Part shown: positions 8,558 through 17,580 of the stretch, piece by piece | How the letters are laid out: each line of letters starts with the position of its first letter | Position numbering within the stretch: position 1 is the first letter of the stretch | Assembly: GCF_000317125.1 (NCBI RefSeq) | Contig: NC_019695.1 | Span: forward strand, 5,258,336-5,322,335 | Direction: 5' to 3' | DNA length: 64,000 nucleotides | From: Chroococcidiopsis thermalis PCC 7203 | GTDB taxonomy: Bacteria; Cyanobacteriota; Cyanobacteriia; Cyanobacteriales; Chroococcidiopsidaceae | Translations under genes and position numbers: made by a program | Notes under the pieces: generated by a model | Database searches by the model: none | What the model saw: only the letters and a program-made list of their open reading frames with translations | Told to the model about the DNA's origin: nothing

Positions 8558-10774
8558 TTATGATGCTGCCTTACGATTAGCAGTAGAACGCTGACGATTA
8601 GTGGAATCCTCCTCCATGTAATAGTCCTTCACATAGTAGTAATAACTATCAGATTCATTTTCCAAAATCACGCCATTGACCACTAAACCCAAGACTTTCT
8701 GACCGGAAGACTGCAACAAATCTTTAGCAGTAGTAGCAGTATTAGAACTCACAACACCAGGTCTTGCTACCATCAATAAACCATCTGTTATCTTACCCAA
8801 CATGAGAGCATCAGCAGCTACTAAAACTGGAGGAGCATCAATAATTACAAAATCAAACGATTTAGCAAAATTATCGATTAAGGAAGTTATTTGCACGGAA
8901 TCGAGCAGTGCTACGGGGTTGGGAGGAGTCGCACCAGCTGTGAGAATATGCAATTTAGGCAGAACTTCTTTAATTGCAGACTGGTAATCTACTTGACCGA
9001 CGATCGCATCGCTTAATCCTTCTGTATTAGCTTTCTCCCAAATGTGGTGTTGTCTGGGACGGCGCATGTCTGCATCAACAATTAAGACTCTGTTTCCCAG
9101 TTGAGCGATCGCCGCTCCTAAATTAGCAGAAACCGTAGATTTACCTTCTCCAGGAACAGAGCTAGTGACTAAAATCACTTTCAATTTATCCGAACTGGAA
9201 AATTTTAAGTTAGCCTGAAGCATCCGGAAAGCTTCCGCAATTGGCGCACGCGGAGTGTCTCTGACTGGGAGGGCGATCGTAGTTGCCTCCGCATTTTTTC
9301 CATCGGCAGCAGCTTTCTTTGTCAGAGAAGGAATAGCTCCTAAAAAGGTATAGCCAAATAACTCTCTTGCTTCCTTCAGAGTTTTGACCGATGTATCCTT
9401 AATTTCTAAGACTGCAACCGTACCGCTTGACAACACTACGCTCAACAATATACCTGCTGCCAAAATTATCATCGGTTTGAACAACAAAGCTTTTTCGGGA
9501 GCTAATGCAGATTCAATAATCCGAGCGTTACCCATATTTTGATTCTCTGCTACTCTCACCTCTTGCAGCTTTTGCAGCAGAATTTCGTATGTCGATTGAG
9601 CCGCTTTGAGTTGTCTTTCGAGTTCCCGTTGTTGCTGTTCTAATTTGGGCAGAATGTTAGCTCTTTGTTTATAGAGGTTGTATTCACCCGATAAAGAAGC
9701 TAAACGACTTGCTAAACCCAGACGCTCTACTTCTAGCTGAATATATGCCTCAGTTAGTTTCTGTTTGCTTTCACCGATTTGTAACTTACCATCAGCTAGG
9801 GTTCGCGTCTTTCCTACAGCCTGGGAGATCCGTTGGCTGAGTAAGGCTTTGAGAGCTGTTCTCTTTTGCTTGAGATTGGAAATTCCTGGATAGGTTTCGG
9901 CATAGCGCGTCCGCAGTTGTGCTAGTTCGGCTTCGGTTTTTTGATATTCTGTTAAAACTCTTTGCACGCCGCGAGCCTGATTGAGCGCGTTGAGGTTCAA
10001 GCTAGTATCTGTATCCATACCGACTTGTTGGCGCAGTTTTGCCAGCTTAGTATTAGCATTTGCCAATTCTGCTCGAACCTGGGCAATTTGTCCTTCTAAA
10101 GTTTGGATAACCGTGACTGCACCTTGTGCCTCTACTTCTAATGCAATTAGGTGATTCTGTTCTTTAAAGCGACGCAGAGCGCTTTCGGCTCGACGCACGC
10201 GGGCTTCAACATCAGGAATTTGCTTAGCAATAAAATCTCCGGCTGCTGTTGCCGTAACTCGATTAGTTTGAATATTGTTTTCTAAATAAACGTTCATCAA
10301 TTTATTGACGACGGCAGCAGCTTCATCAGGACTGATGCTTTTATACGTCACTTGCATCACATCAGTGCCACCAATATTTTTCAACTTTAGCTTGCCAATA
10401 ATATCTGCTGGCTTAAGTGGTTCACTTGTGCGATCGTCTTTGAGATTTAGTGCAGCTATAGTTTTTTGTAAGAGAGGAATGGAACGTACTACCTCAATTT
10501 CTGTATTGACAGGATTACTTTGAAGATTTAAACCTTCTAAGTCTCCGATTCCCTGCCCCAAACCTGTGAGAGCAGCCGTTTGATCGTTTTTCTTAACGAT
10601 CAGTTTCCCCGTCGCTTCATAAACGGGTTTCTGCAAGCAGACAGCTATAATTGCTAAACCCAGAATGGCAGTAAACACGCCCGTACCAGGTAGCCAACGG
10701 CGTTTTAAAATTATCCATAATTTTGAAAAATCTAAATCTAGATTTTCCGAGGTTTCAATAAGTTGCTCTTGCAT
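8558..10774 (-). CDS. Polysaccharide co-polymerase fused to BY-type tyrosine autokinase (Wzc-like)
   Basis: 738-aa inner-membrane protein that controls chain length and export of Wzy-dependent polysaccharide. Domain order: N-terminal Wzz domain with TM helix about residues 33-50, a long periplasmic coiled coil (about 180-430), a second TM helix ('PMIILAAGILLSVVLSSG'), then a cytoplasmic P-loop kinase with Walker A 'SSVPGEGKSTVSANLG', Walker A' 'VLIVDADMRRPRQ' and Walker B 'FVIIDAPPVL'. The C-terminal tail has a tyrosine cluster ('SYYYYVKDYYMEE', six Tyr), the expected autophosphorylation site. It is the first gene of the minus-strand operon, preceded by 450 bp without a gene. Initiating transferase and Wza-type outer membrane genes are not in the window. 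Confidence 0.92.
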   Translation of the reverse strand: MQEQLIETSENLDLDFSKLWIILKRRWLPGTGVFTAILGLAIIAVCLQKPVYEATGKLIVKKNDQTAALTGLGQGIGDLEGLNLQSNPVNTEIEVVRSIPLLQKTIAALNLKDDRTSEPLKPADIIGKLKLKNIGGTDVMQVTYKSISPDEAAAVVNKLMNVYLENNIQTNRVTATAAGDFIAKQIPDVEARVRRAESALRRFKEQNHLIALEVEAQGAVTVIQTLEGQIAQVRAELANANTKLAKLRQQVGMDTDTSLNLNALNQARGVQRVLTEYQKTEAELAQLRTRYAETYPGISNLKQKRTALKALLSQRISQAVGKTRTLADGKLQIGESKQKLTEAYIQLEVERLGLASRLASLSGEYNLYKQRANILPKLEQQQRELERQLKAAQSTYEILLQKLQEVRVAENQNMGNARIIESALAPEKALLFKPMIILAAGILLSVVLSSGTVAVLEIKDTSVKTLKEARELFGYTFLGAIPSLTKKAAADGKNAEATTIALPVRDTPRAPIAEAFRMLQANLKFSSSDKLKVILVTSSVPGEGKSTVSANLGAAIAQLGNRVLIVDADMRRPRQHHIWEKANTEGLSDAIVGQVDYQSAIKEVLPKLHILTAGATPPNPVALLDSVQITSLIDNFAKSFDFVIIDAPPVLVAADALMLGKITDGLLMVARPGVVSSNTATTAKDLLQSSGQKVLGLVVNGVILENESDSYYYYVKDYYMEEDSTNRQRSTANRKAAS

Positions 10775-11226
10775 AACTCAAAAATAGTAGAGAGAATAGT
10801 TTAGGCAAAAATTCCTGAAATACCAAGTTATAAGTTCTCAGTACAACGCGAATCTTTACAAAGTTATTAAGGTTTTGAGATACTACAGTTCAGTAATCTA
10901 AATTTCAAATAAAAGCTAACTTGAGTAATACAGGATATCCAAGCGAGTTTTCACCGATAACTTTATTTCAGGCTAATTTACTTTTAAAACTTCTTCCGTG
11001 GATTTACGTATAGACGAAGGAAATCAAGGATTATATATCATAGCCATTTTCAATTGAATGAGATAGGCGAGTAGGGGCGCACAGCCGTGCGCCCCTACAA
11101 ATATATTGGCGATCGCAAAGAGAAACGTTATCAGAAATCGCCCTTTTAGTGGAGAACAATTAGCAATTCCAAATTTGAATAGAAAAAATGGCGAAGAATC
11201 GAAAGCTAGTCGCTAAATTTTCAGAA
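10775..11226. other. Gene-free stretch upstream of polysaccharide operon, with palindromic repeat
   Basis: 450 bp between the kinase gene and codB-like gene. AT-rich on the operon side, where the operon promoter must lie; I see no convincing -35/-10 pair. A palindrome at 11071-11098 (GTAGGGGCGCAC, short loop, then its complement) belongs to a repeat family also found inside the amidase gene at 32010-32037. One HIP1 octamer lies just after it. Confidence 0.6.
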
Positions 11227-12525
11227 TCATTCCTTCACTCTGTTGTTTTTGGGAATTAGAAATTTACTCAAAATAAAATAGGCGATCGCAGCTGCAATAA
11301 TGCCGTTAATGGGCTTGACACCTGGAGAGAAGTAGGCGACTGCACTCGCTAACACGTAAGCAATAATTCCCGCCCAATTCAATGCAGGCTGTTTCTCTGT
11401 TAGTGCAGGGAAATGTCCTTTATGATGCAACCAGTAATCTGCCATTATGACCCCACCAATGGGAGGAATAAACGTTCCTAGTAAAATGAGGTAGGGGACG
11501 AGTAAATTGTAAATTCCGCCCCAGGCTAACACTAAAGCAACAGTCGCACCACCCAACACGAAAGCCGTCCGTTTGTTAGTACGGAACATATGCGCGCCTG
11601 CAACCGAGAATGCATAGATGGTGTTGTCTTGTGTCGTCCACATATTTAAGAACAACAGCACCAAACCCCAAAATAGCAATCCTTGTTGCGCCATGACTTG
11701 TACGATGTCTTCATTACCGTAAACTAGAGCGCAGAATGCACCGCTAAATATGAGTAAGCCATTGGCAAAGAAAAAGGCAGTGAGGGTACTTATCCATGCC
11801 GTGCGTCCCGAATTGGCAAATCGACTCCAGTTTGTGGCTTGAGTTCCGCCTGAAATAAACGTCCCGACAATAATTGTAATAGCTTCACCGATTGGCATGG
11901 GTTCTTTAGGGACGATCGCCTGCAACCCTGTAAACCCTCCGACTTTCGTGGTGGCGATCGCCAAACTCCAAACCATTAAAATTAGCATTGCTGGGACGGC
12001 AATTCGACTCAGCCAATCCATCGCCCGATAGCCAATATACGCTGTAGAACAAAAGAAATAAGTAAAAAATAGAATAATCAGCCAATTCCAGCCAGCCGGA
12101 ACGCCTAAAAGCTTATTTGCTAACTCTGCCATCAGCGCCGATCCCCAAGCATACCAACCAATTTGGGTAAAACCAAGCAGAAAATCAACCCAACGAGAAC
12201 CCACATTGCCAAAGCTAAACCGCGACATCAAGACCGTACTCAGACCTGTCTTGGCAGAAATATAAGCTAGTAGACTCGCGTAGATGCCTAAAATTAAATT
12301 ACCGATGACAATCAGCGAGACAAGATCGGGAAAAAATCGAAACGATGGACCTACCCTACCCCCAGCAAATAACGTTCCTGAGTATAAGGTAAAACCCATC
12401 AGCAAGGGAGCTAAAGACCAAATTGATTTGCGTGCTGAGGCGGGGACAGCACTGAGGGGATAATCTTCACTAACAGGCGATCGCGCTACGAATTGCTGTT
12501 CTTCTGACGTGCTACTCATACTCAA
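11227..12525 (-). CDS. Cytosine/purine permease, NCS1 family (CodB-like)
   Basis: 432-aa NCS1 transporter with about 12 TM helices. It resembles CodB: the N-terminal 'VPASARKSIWSLAPLLMGFTLYSGTLFAGGRVG' region, 'AYISAKTGLSTVLMSRFSFG' and 'FISGGTQATNWSRFANSGRTAW' match the family's substrate-binding helices, and 'MWTTQDNTIYAFS' is the TM8 motif. It would import cytosine or a related nucleobase with Na+ or H+. No cytosine deaminase gene is adjacent, so the substrate could be another base, allantoin or hydantoin. Transcribed away from the divergent aconitase-like gene, with 400 bp between them. The first few residues are Ser-rich and Met3 is an alternative start. Confidence 0.82.
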   Translation of the reverse strand: MSMSSTSEEQQFVARSPVSEDYPLSAVPASARKSIWSLAPLLMGFTLYSGTLFAGGRVGPSFRFFPDLVSLIVIGNLILGIYASLLAYISAKTGLSTVLMSRFSFGNVGSRWVDFLLGFTQIGWYAWGSALMAELANKLLGVPAGWNWLIILFFTYFFCSTAYIGYRAMDWLSRIAVPAMLILMVWSLAIATTKVGGFTGLQAIVPKEPMPIGEAITIIVGTFISGGTQATNWSRFANSGRTAWISTLTAFFFANGLLIFSGAFCALVYGNEDIVQVMAQQGLLFWGLVLLFLNMWTTQDNTIYAFSVAGAHMFRTNKRTAFVLGGATVALVLAWGGIYNLLVPYLILLGTFIPPIGGVIMADYWLHHKGHFPALTEKQPALNWAGIIAYVLASAVAYFSPGVKPINGIIAAAIAYFILSKFLIPKNNRVKE

Positions 12526-12927
12526 GCGAATAAAAGGTTGAAATTATTCTCAGGGCGATCGCGATCAAGTAAATGTATCATAGTTAACACGATCTGCGCT
12601 GAATTTTGCCTTCCCAGCCGATCGAACTGTAGTGATATGACTGTATAAATTAATATCGAAACTACAACATATAGCCGACTGAAAAGAGTGGAAATAACAG
12701 AAAATCTTACCTTGAGAAGATGCGCGATCGCCTGAATATACTTTTGCATATATTAATAACTGTAACTGCTAAGTAGTATGAATCGACAGAAGATAGCAGG
12801 CAAAGAAGAAACAAAGTTTATATTTAATTCTTCCCATTCATTAACTAAAAGTTGCACCTGATACAAGTTTCTAATTTTTGACTTTTAGCTTTTAAATTTT
12901 GACTTTTTCATAGGAGCCACGATACCA
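12526..12927. other. Divergent intergenic region codB-like / aconitase
   Basis: 400 bp with several HIP1-related GCGATCGC/CGATCG words and a (GACTTTT/TTTTGACT)-type heptamer stretch just upstream of the aconitase start (about 12870-12910). It presumably carries promoters for both divergent genes. A 75-codon minus-strand open frame here (12522-12749) has no plausible protein features and is not called as a gene. No riboswitch or tRNA recognised. Confidence 0.5.
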
Positions 12928-14958
12928 ATGAACGTCACTCAAAAGCTGATCCAGTCTCATTTAATTGAGGGAAAAATGATTCCAGGGCAGGAGATTGGTC
13001 TGAAAATCGATCAGTCTCTGACCCAAGATGCTACGGGTACGATGGTGATGCTGGAGTTGGAAGCTTTAGGAATCGATCGCGTCAAAACCGAACTTTCTGC
13101 CCAATATGTAGACCACAATTTATTACAAACAGATTACAAAAACGCCGACGACCATTTATTTCTGCGTTCTGCCTGTCAGCGATTTGGTATTTGGTACAGT
13201 CGCCCTGGAAATGGTGTCAGTCATCCCGTCCACATGGAACGATTCGGTATTCCTGGGAAAACTCTGATCGGTTCCGACAGCCACACCCCCGCCGCTGGTT
13301 CTTTGGGAATGTTAGCTTTCGGCGCGGGTGGAATTGACGTAGCTATGGCGATGGCAGGGGAACCGATGTATCTTAAAATGCCAAAAGTTTTGGGCGTGAA
13401 GCTAACCGGAAAGTTGCCTGACTGGGTAAGCGCCAAAGATGTCGTGCTAGAGATGCTGCGGCGCTACGATGTCCACGGCTGTCGCAATACAATTATCGAG
13501 TACTACGGATCGGGGCTGGAAAACTTGAGTGCAATGGATCGGCACGTTATTGCCAACATGGGTACGGAAATGGGGGCGACAACGACGGTATTTCCATCCG
13601 ATGCTGAGGTAAAACGGTTTTTAGCTTCCCAAGGACGGGGTGAAGATTGGGTAGAACTGATCGCCGATGCTGGCGCAGAATACGACCTTCATGACGAAAT
13701 TAATTTATCTGAATTAGTCCCTTTAATTGCTTGTCCCAGCAGTCCTGGTAATGTCGTCCCCGTGCGAGAAGTGCAAGGCAGATCGGTACAGCAAGTGGTA
13801 ATTGGTTCTTCCGCAAATCCAGGCATACGAGATTTTTGGATTGTGAGTCAAATTGTCAAAGGTAAAACAGCAAGCGATCGCGTTTCCTTTGACGTTAATC
13901 CTACCTCGCGCCAGGGAATCGAGAACTTAGCTGCGATGGGAACGGCTTTCTTAGATCTGATCCACGCTGGGGCGCGGTTTCATCAAGCGGGTTGTCTCGG
14001 TTGTATCGGTATGGGACAAGCCCCCGCCTCGAATCAAATTTCTTTACGCACGTTTCCCCGCAATTTTCCTGGGCGATCTGGAACTGCTGACGACCAGGTA
14101 TATTTGTGCAGTCCTGAAACAGCAGCAGCGGCAGCTTTAACGGGGGTAATTACAGATCCGCGAGATTTGGAACAAATCTACGGCATGAATTATCCTCAAT
14201 TTGTTGCCCCAGAAAAAGAGATTCTTAATACAGAAATGCTCGTTCCACCTCCTACAGATGGAAGTCAAATTCAGTTAGAAAAAGGACCAAATATTAAATC
14301 TCTCCCAGATTTTCCAGAGTTGCCAGATCGCGCGATCGTTCCCGTTCTACTTAAAGTTGGTAACAATATTTCTACAGATGAAATTATGCCAGCAGGGGCG
14401 CGAGTACTACCATTTCGTAGTAATATTCCTGGAATTAGTCAGTTTGTCTACTATATGGTAGATGAAACTTTTGCGGAGCGAGCTAAAGTTGCTCAGAAAG
14501 AATATGGCGGTCATGTCATTGTTGCAGGCGACAACTACGCCCAAGGTTCGAGTCGAGAACACGCCGCGATCGCACCCAAATATTTAGGACAAGTAGCGGT
14601 GTTAGCTAAATCCTACGCTCGAATTGGGTGGCAAAATTTAGTTAATTTCGGCATTATGCCGCTAGAATTTGTCAATCCTGATGATTACGATACTATCGAT
14701 CGCGATGATGAAATTGAAATTGTAGGAATGCGTGATGCCTTAACTGCTGGACAACCAATTGTAGCTAAAAATAAGACAAAAAACCTTGTTTATGAAATGA
14801 CTCATAGCATTAGTCCGCGTCAAATTAATATCCTTTTACATGGAGGTGTAATCAACGAATTTAGGGAAAAACTGAGCGATCGACAAGATTTAAGCGAAGA
14901 TCCTAGCATTTCTGCCAAACAAGAATCTTTGGCTGATAAACAGGATGTATTGGGGTAA
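12928..14958 (+). CDS. Aconitate hydratase, Aquifex-type
   Basis: 676-aa member of the aconitase superfamily, close in length and layout to the 'putative aconitase, Aquifex type' group rather than AcnB, the usual cyanobacterial TCA enzyme. Substrate-binding 'GSDSHTPAAGSLGMLAFGAGG' lies at residues 115-135. Two Fe-S cysteines are present in 'GCLGCIGMG' (C356, C359). The swivel-domain signature 'AQGSSREHAAIAPKYLG' is in the C-terminal part. The loop that normally reads S-C-T-N and carries the third cluster ligand reads 'GSSANPG' (Ser295), so either another Cys such as C269 substitutes or the cluster differs. Preceded by 'AGGAGCC' about 9 bp before the ATG. It may be a second aconitase or act on a related hydroxyacid. 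Confidence 0.85.
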   Translation: MNVTQKLIQSHLIEGKMIPGQEIGLKIDQSLTQDATGTMVMLELEALGIDRVKTELSAQYVDHNLLQTDYKNADDHLFLRSACQRFGIWYSRPGNGVSHPVHMERFGIPGKTLIGSDSHTPAAGSLGMLAFGAGGIDVAMAMAGEPMYLKMPKVLGVKLTGKLPDWVSAKDVVLEMLRRYDVHGCRNTIIEYYGSGLENLSAMDRHVIANMGTEMGATTTVFPSDAEVKRFLASQGRGEDWVELIADAGAEYDLHDEINLSELVPLIACPSSPGNVVPVREVQGRSVQQVVIGSSANPGIRDFWIVSQIVKGKTASDRVSFDVNPTSRQGIENLAAMGTAFLDLIHAGARFHQAGCLGCIGMGQAPASNQISLRTFPRNFPGRSGTADDQVYLCSPETAAAAALTGVITDPRDLEQIYGMNYPQFVAPEKEILNTEMLVPPPTDGSQIQLEKGPNIKSLPDFPELPDRAIVPVLLKVGNNISTDEIMPAGARVLPFRSNIPGISQFVYYMVDETFAERAKVAQKEYGGHVIVAGDNYAQGSSREHAAIAPKYLGQVAVLAKSYARIGWQNLVNFGIMPLEFVNPDDYDTIDRDDEIEIVGMRDALTAGQPIVAKNKTKNLVYEMTHSISPRQINILLHGGVINEFREKLSDRQDLSEDPSISAKQESLADKQDVLG

Positions 14959-15127
14959 TTGGTAATTGGTAGTTGGTAGTTGCAAGTTAACCCTTCTCCC
15001 CGTTCGATCTCATTCTATTTACCGATCGCTATTTATAACTCTTGGAGGAGATAGCAATCAAAACTTCTGTGACAGACTACGGATTAATTCAGTAAAAAAA
15101 TCTTGCTCGACCGTTAGGAGAAAGATT

Positions 15128-15469
15128 ATGGGTATAGGCGATTTTTTTAAAAACATTCCTGGTGTAGGCGATCGCAGACGAGATGACGATCGAGACTATC
15201 GAGATCGCAATGACGACGACGATCGCAGATATCGCAATCGCGATGAAGATGAGGACGACGATCGCGAGTACAGATATCGTTCGCGGGTAGAAGAAGAACG
15301 AGAATATAGAGATCGGTACGACGAAGAGGATGACGACAACGATCGCAGATATAGAAGGCGCGATCGCGACGATGACGATGAAGATCGAGAGTATAGAAGT
15401 CGCAGTCGGGATGATGATGACGATCGGGAATATCGATCCCGCGATCGCGACGATGACGATGACGATTAA
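15128..15469 (+). CDS. Arg/Asp-repeat low-complexity protein (copy A)
   Basis: 113-aa protein with no family I recognise. A 12-residue hydrophobic/amphipathic head, 'MGIGDFFKNIPG', is followed by about 100 residues made almost only of Asp, Arg, Glu, Tyr and Ser, in blocks such as 'DDDDREYRSRDR', ending in six Asp. It is surely disordered and zwitterionic. The start at 15128 is supported by 'TAGGAGAAAG' 8-10 bp upstream and by the head shared with the gene at 17144-17371. The DNA is packed with HIP1-like 'GACGATCGC' words that translate as Asp-Asp-Arg. Its stop lies 3 bp from the stop of the convergent MFS gene. Function unknown; condensate, charge-screening or desiccation roles would be speculation. 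Confidence 0.75.
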   Translation: MGIGDFFKNIPGVGDRRRDDDRDYRDRNDDDDRRYRNRDEDEDDDREYRYRSRVEEEREYRDRYDEEDDDNDRRYRRRDRDDDDEDREYRSRSRDDDDDREYRSRDRDDDDDD

Positions 15470-15472
15470 CGA

Positions 15473-16732
15473 TCAACCTACTAGCGATCGCCCCATCCTT
15501 TCCTGTTGAAGGCTATTTGTCTCTGGCATTAGTAACCAAAAGCAGGCGAGGGCAACAGAGGCGATCGCTGCTAAAGTGAGGAAACCTGCATTGTACCCTG
15601 CCTCTTGTACTACAAAACCTGTCAGCAAATTACTCAGGGAAGCGCCAATCCCTACAGCAGTACTAATTGCCCCTTGAGTCAGGTTAAAACGACCAGTCCC
15701 TTTAGTTAAATCTGCAACTATTAACACAGATACTACTCCAAAGATACCAGCGCCAATTCCATCTAAAATTTGTACGGAGACGAGAAAAAAGGGATTGTCG
15801 CTAAAAGTGTAGAGTACGCCCCGAATTGGCAAAATCGCAAAGCCTAACAAGAAGACTGGTTTGCGTCCTGCGTGGGCTAAACTTCCCGCCCAAGTTGACA
15901 CGGGGATCATCACCAACTGCGCCACAATGATGCAAGCTGACATGTACAGGGAAGCCCCTGTAGCCTTACCATCTGCAAGTCTTTGTCCGACAAGGGGTAA
16001 CATTGCAGCGTTAGCAAAGTGAAATAGCACGGCAGAAACGGCAAATATGAGGATGCGACGATCGCTTAAGATTTGACCGATGCCAGAAATATGCGATCGC
16101 TTTTCCTGCCCCTCTCCATCTTGCCCATCTTTTGCAGCCCGTGCCAAGTCGGGATCGATGTCTCGATTGCGGATTTGGAGTACGGAGATCGCACTCGCGA
16201 TCGCCGTGACTGCGACAAGAACAAAGATTCCTTCTCTAGCAACGAAATGACCGATAGTACCCGCTAAAGCTGCCGCAGCAACATTTCCGGCATGATTGAA
16301 AGCCTCGTTGCGACCGATGCGACGGTCTAGTTTGTTATATCCGACTATCCCTAACGTAATTGCTGCTATAGCTGGAGGAAAAATTGCTGCTGCTACACCA
16401 ATTAAAGCCTGAGCTGAAACTACTGTCGGTAAGGTTGGCGACAGTATCATGCCGATGCAACCTACCGCAACTAGCGCCGCTGCCACCACAACTAACAACC
16501 GTTTTTGTCGCAGGCGATCGACCACAGCCCCCGCTGGGGTTTGGGCAATTACTGTAGCAATTCCCATAGCAGACATGGCAATCCCGATATTGGCTGGACT
16601 CCATTTATGGGAAGCTTGCAAGTAGATTGCTAAATAAGGTCCGACTCCATCCCGCACGTCAGCAAGGAAGAAATTGAGCCGATCGAGCGATCTCAAACTT
16701 TTTTTCGGCGATCTAAGAGAGTTTTTAGACAT
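15473..16732 (-). CDS. MFS transporter
   Basis: 419-aa major facilitator with 12 predicted TM helices. Typical MFS features: 'GAVVDRLRQKRLLV' in the loop between TM2 and TM3 (G-x-x-x-D-R-x-x-[RK] motif, about residues 67-80), a charged central loop ('RNRDIDPDLARAAKDGQDGEGQ', about 198-218), and 'GAGIFGVVSVLIVADLTKGTGRFN' in the C-terminal half. It starts 'RLNFFLADVRDGVGPYLAIYL', which is common in bacterial efflux MFS proteins of unknown substrate. It lies between the two Arg/Asp-repeat genes and convergent with the first, so they may be functionally linked, but nothing in the sequence proves that. Confidence 0.85.
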   Translation of the reverse strand: MSKNSLRSPKKSLRSLDRLNFFLADVRDGVGPYLAIYLQASHKWSPANIGIAMSAMGIATVIAQTPAGAVVDRLRQKRLLVVVAAALVAVGCIGMILSPTLPTVVSAQALIGVAAAIFPPAIAAITLGIVGYNKLDRRIGRNEAFNHAGNVAAAALAGTIGHFVAREGIFVLVAVTAIASAISVLQIRNRDIDPDLARAAKDGQDGEGQEKRSHISGIGQILSDRRILIFAVSAVLFHFANAAMLPLVGQRLADGKATGASLYMSACIIVAQLVMIPVSTWAGSLAHAGRKPVFLLGFAILPIRGVLYTFSDNPFFLVSVQILDGIGAGIFGVVSVLIVADLTKGTGRFNLTQGAISTAVGIGASLSNLLTGFVVQEAGYNAGFLTLAAIASVALACFWLLMPETNSLQQERMGRSLVG

Positions 16733-16814
16733 AGAATTACAGTCCCTTTCTCAGTAGAAAAAAGGACTAAGTTATTTGTTAAGATAGATTACAGACTAAA
16801 ACAAACGACTAAAC

Positions 16815-17072
16815 TCAAGAATCTACTTTAAGATAGAAACTTGTAGCAACTTTGTCTATTTCATAAATAGAAAAGAAGAGAATTTGCGACTCAACTTCAG
16901 CAGCTCTAAAGCTTTCAATACAAGCAATAGATGTATTTCTAGTAGTAAGGTGAATTTTTGCACTATGTTTGAAGTTTGCCAATATAATAGGAAAACTATA
17001 TATAAATACATTCTCTCTATTTATAAGTCTTATTCCTATAAGTTCGGATGAATGAAACTGTCGCCGTGCCAT
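16815..17072 (-). CDS. Possible small hypothetical protein
   Basis: 85-codon open frame in an AT-rich stretch of 411 bp between the MFS gene and Arg/Asp gene copy B. The translation has no recognisable domain and a hydrophobic patch 'NVFIYSFPIILANF'. There is no good ribosome binding site before the ATG, and codon use does not stand out. It is listed because no other gene occupies this stretch; it may well be non-coding. Confidence 0.22.
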   Translation of the reverse strand: MARRQFHSSELIGIRLINRENVFIYSFPIILANFKHSAKIHLTTRNTSIACIESFRAAEVESQILFFSIYEIDKVATSFYLKVDS

Positions 17073-17143
17073 TAAAAATTCTTGTGATTCGATCGAGACA
17101 AGTTGTTAGAAAATACTCTTAATCGATCTCCCAAGGAGTTTTT

Positions 17144-17371
17144 ATGGAGATAGGCGATTTTCTCAAAAATATTCCTGGCTTTCCGCAAGACCGCCGCGAT
17201 GATGATGGCGATCGCACATCCAGAAGGCGCGATGATGACGACGATGACGATCGCAGGTACAAAGACGACGATCGCGAGTATAGAAGGCGCGATGATGACG
17301 ACGATGACGATCGCAGATATAGAAGCCGTAAACGCGATGACGATGATGATGATGACGATGATGATGACTAA
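17144..17371 (+). CDS. Arg/Asp-repeat low-complexity protein (copy B)
   Basis: 75-aa paralogue of the protein at 15128-15469. It shares the head 'M-x-IGDF-x-KNIPG' (residues 1-12) and a tail of alternating Asp runs and 'RRY', 'REYRRR' segments, ending in eleven Asp. A strong ribosome binding site 'AAGGAG' sits 7-9 bp before the ATG at 17144. Two DNA segments near 17226-17258 and 17286-17318 are near-identical internal repeats, so it has grown by tandem duplication. HIP1-type 'GATGACGATCGC' words recur here as well. Transcribed in the same direction as copy A but separated from it by the MFS gene; a candidate terminator follows at 17443. Function unknown. Confidence 0.75.
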   Translation: MEIGDFLKNIPGFPQDRRDDDGDRTSRRRDDDDDDDRRYKDDDREYRRRDDDDDDDRRYRSRKRDDDDDDDDDDD

Positions 17372-17442
17372 AACCGTCGTCTTGAGTTTGAGCTAGATTG
17401 CAGCACCATTTTTGCTTAGAATGAACCAAGTAAGGCTTCGTT

Positions 17443-17474
17443 TGGCGTTAGCTTCTCAGTTAGCGCCATTTTTG
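17443..17474 (+). terminator. Candidate intrinsic terminator after Arg/Asp gene B
   Basis: An imperfect stem pairs TGGCGTTAG with TTAGCGCCA through a roughly 8-nt loop, using two G-U pairs, and is followed directly by a run of Ts. It lies about 70 bp after the stop of the Arg/Asp gene at 17371. Confidence 0.5.
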
Positions 17475-17544
17475 TCGCTCTAAACTATTGCATATCTAAT
17501 TTTGCACTATGCAATTAACCAGCATCAGATATACTGTGTCTCAG

Positions 17545-17578
17545 CTTTTTGACTTTTGACTTTTCACTTTTGACTTTA
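17545..17578. repeat. Heptanucleotide tandem repeat (GACTTTT)n
   Basis: About five units of the GACTTTT/CACTTTT heptamer end immediately before the acyP start codon, occupying the place of a ribosome binding site. The same repeat recurs upstream of dxr's neighbour (37117-37145), before the permease gene (61046-61073) and, inverted, at 41692-41723. Confidence 0.85.
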
Positions 17579-17580
17579 TA

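Noticed and set aside
12522-12749. 75-codon minus-strand frame next to codB-like gene
   Set aside because: No ribosome site, overlaps the codB start, composition is typical of AT-rich spacer with HIP1 words, no recognisable motif.
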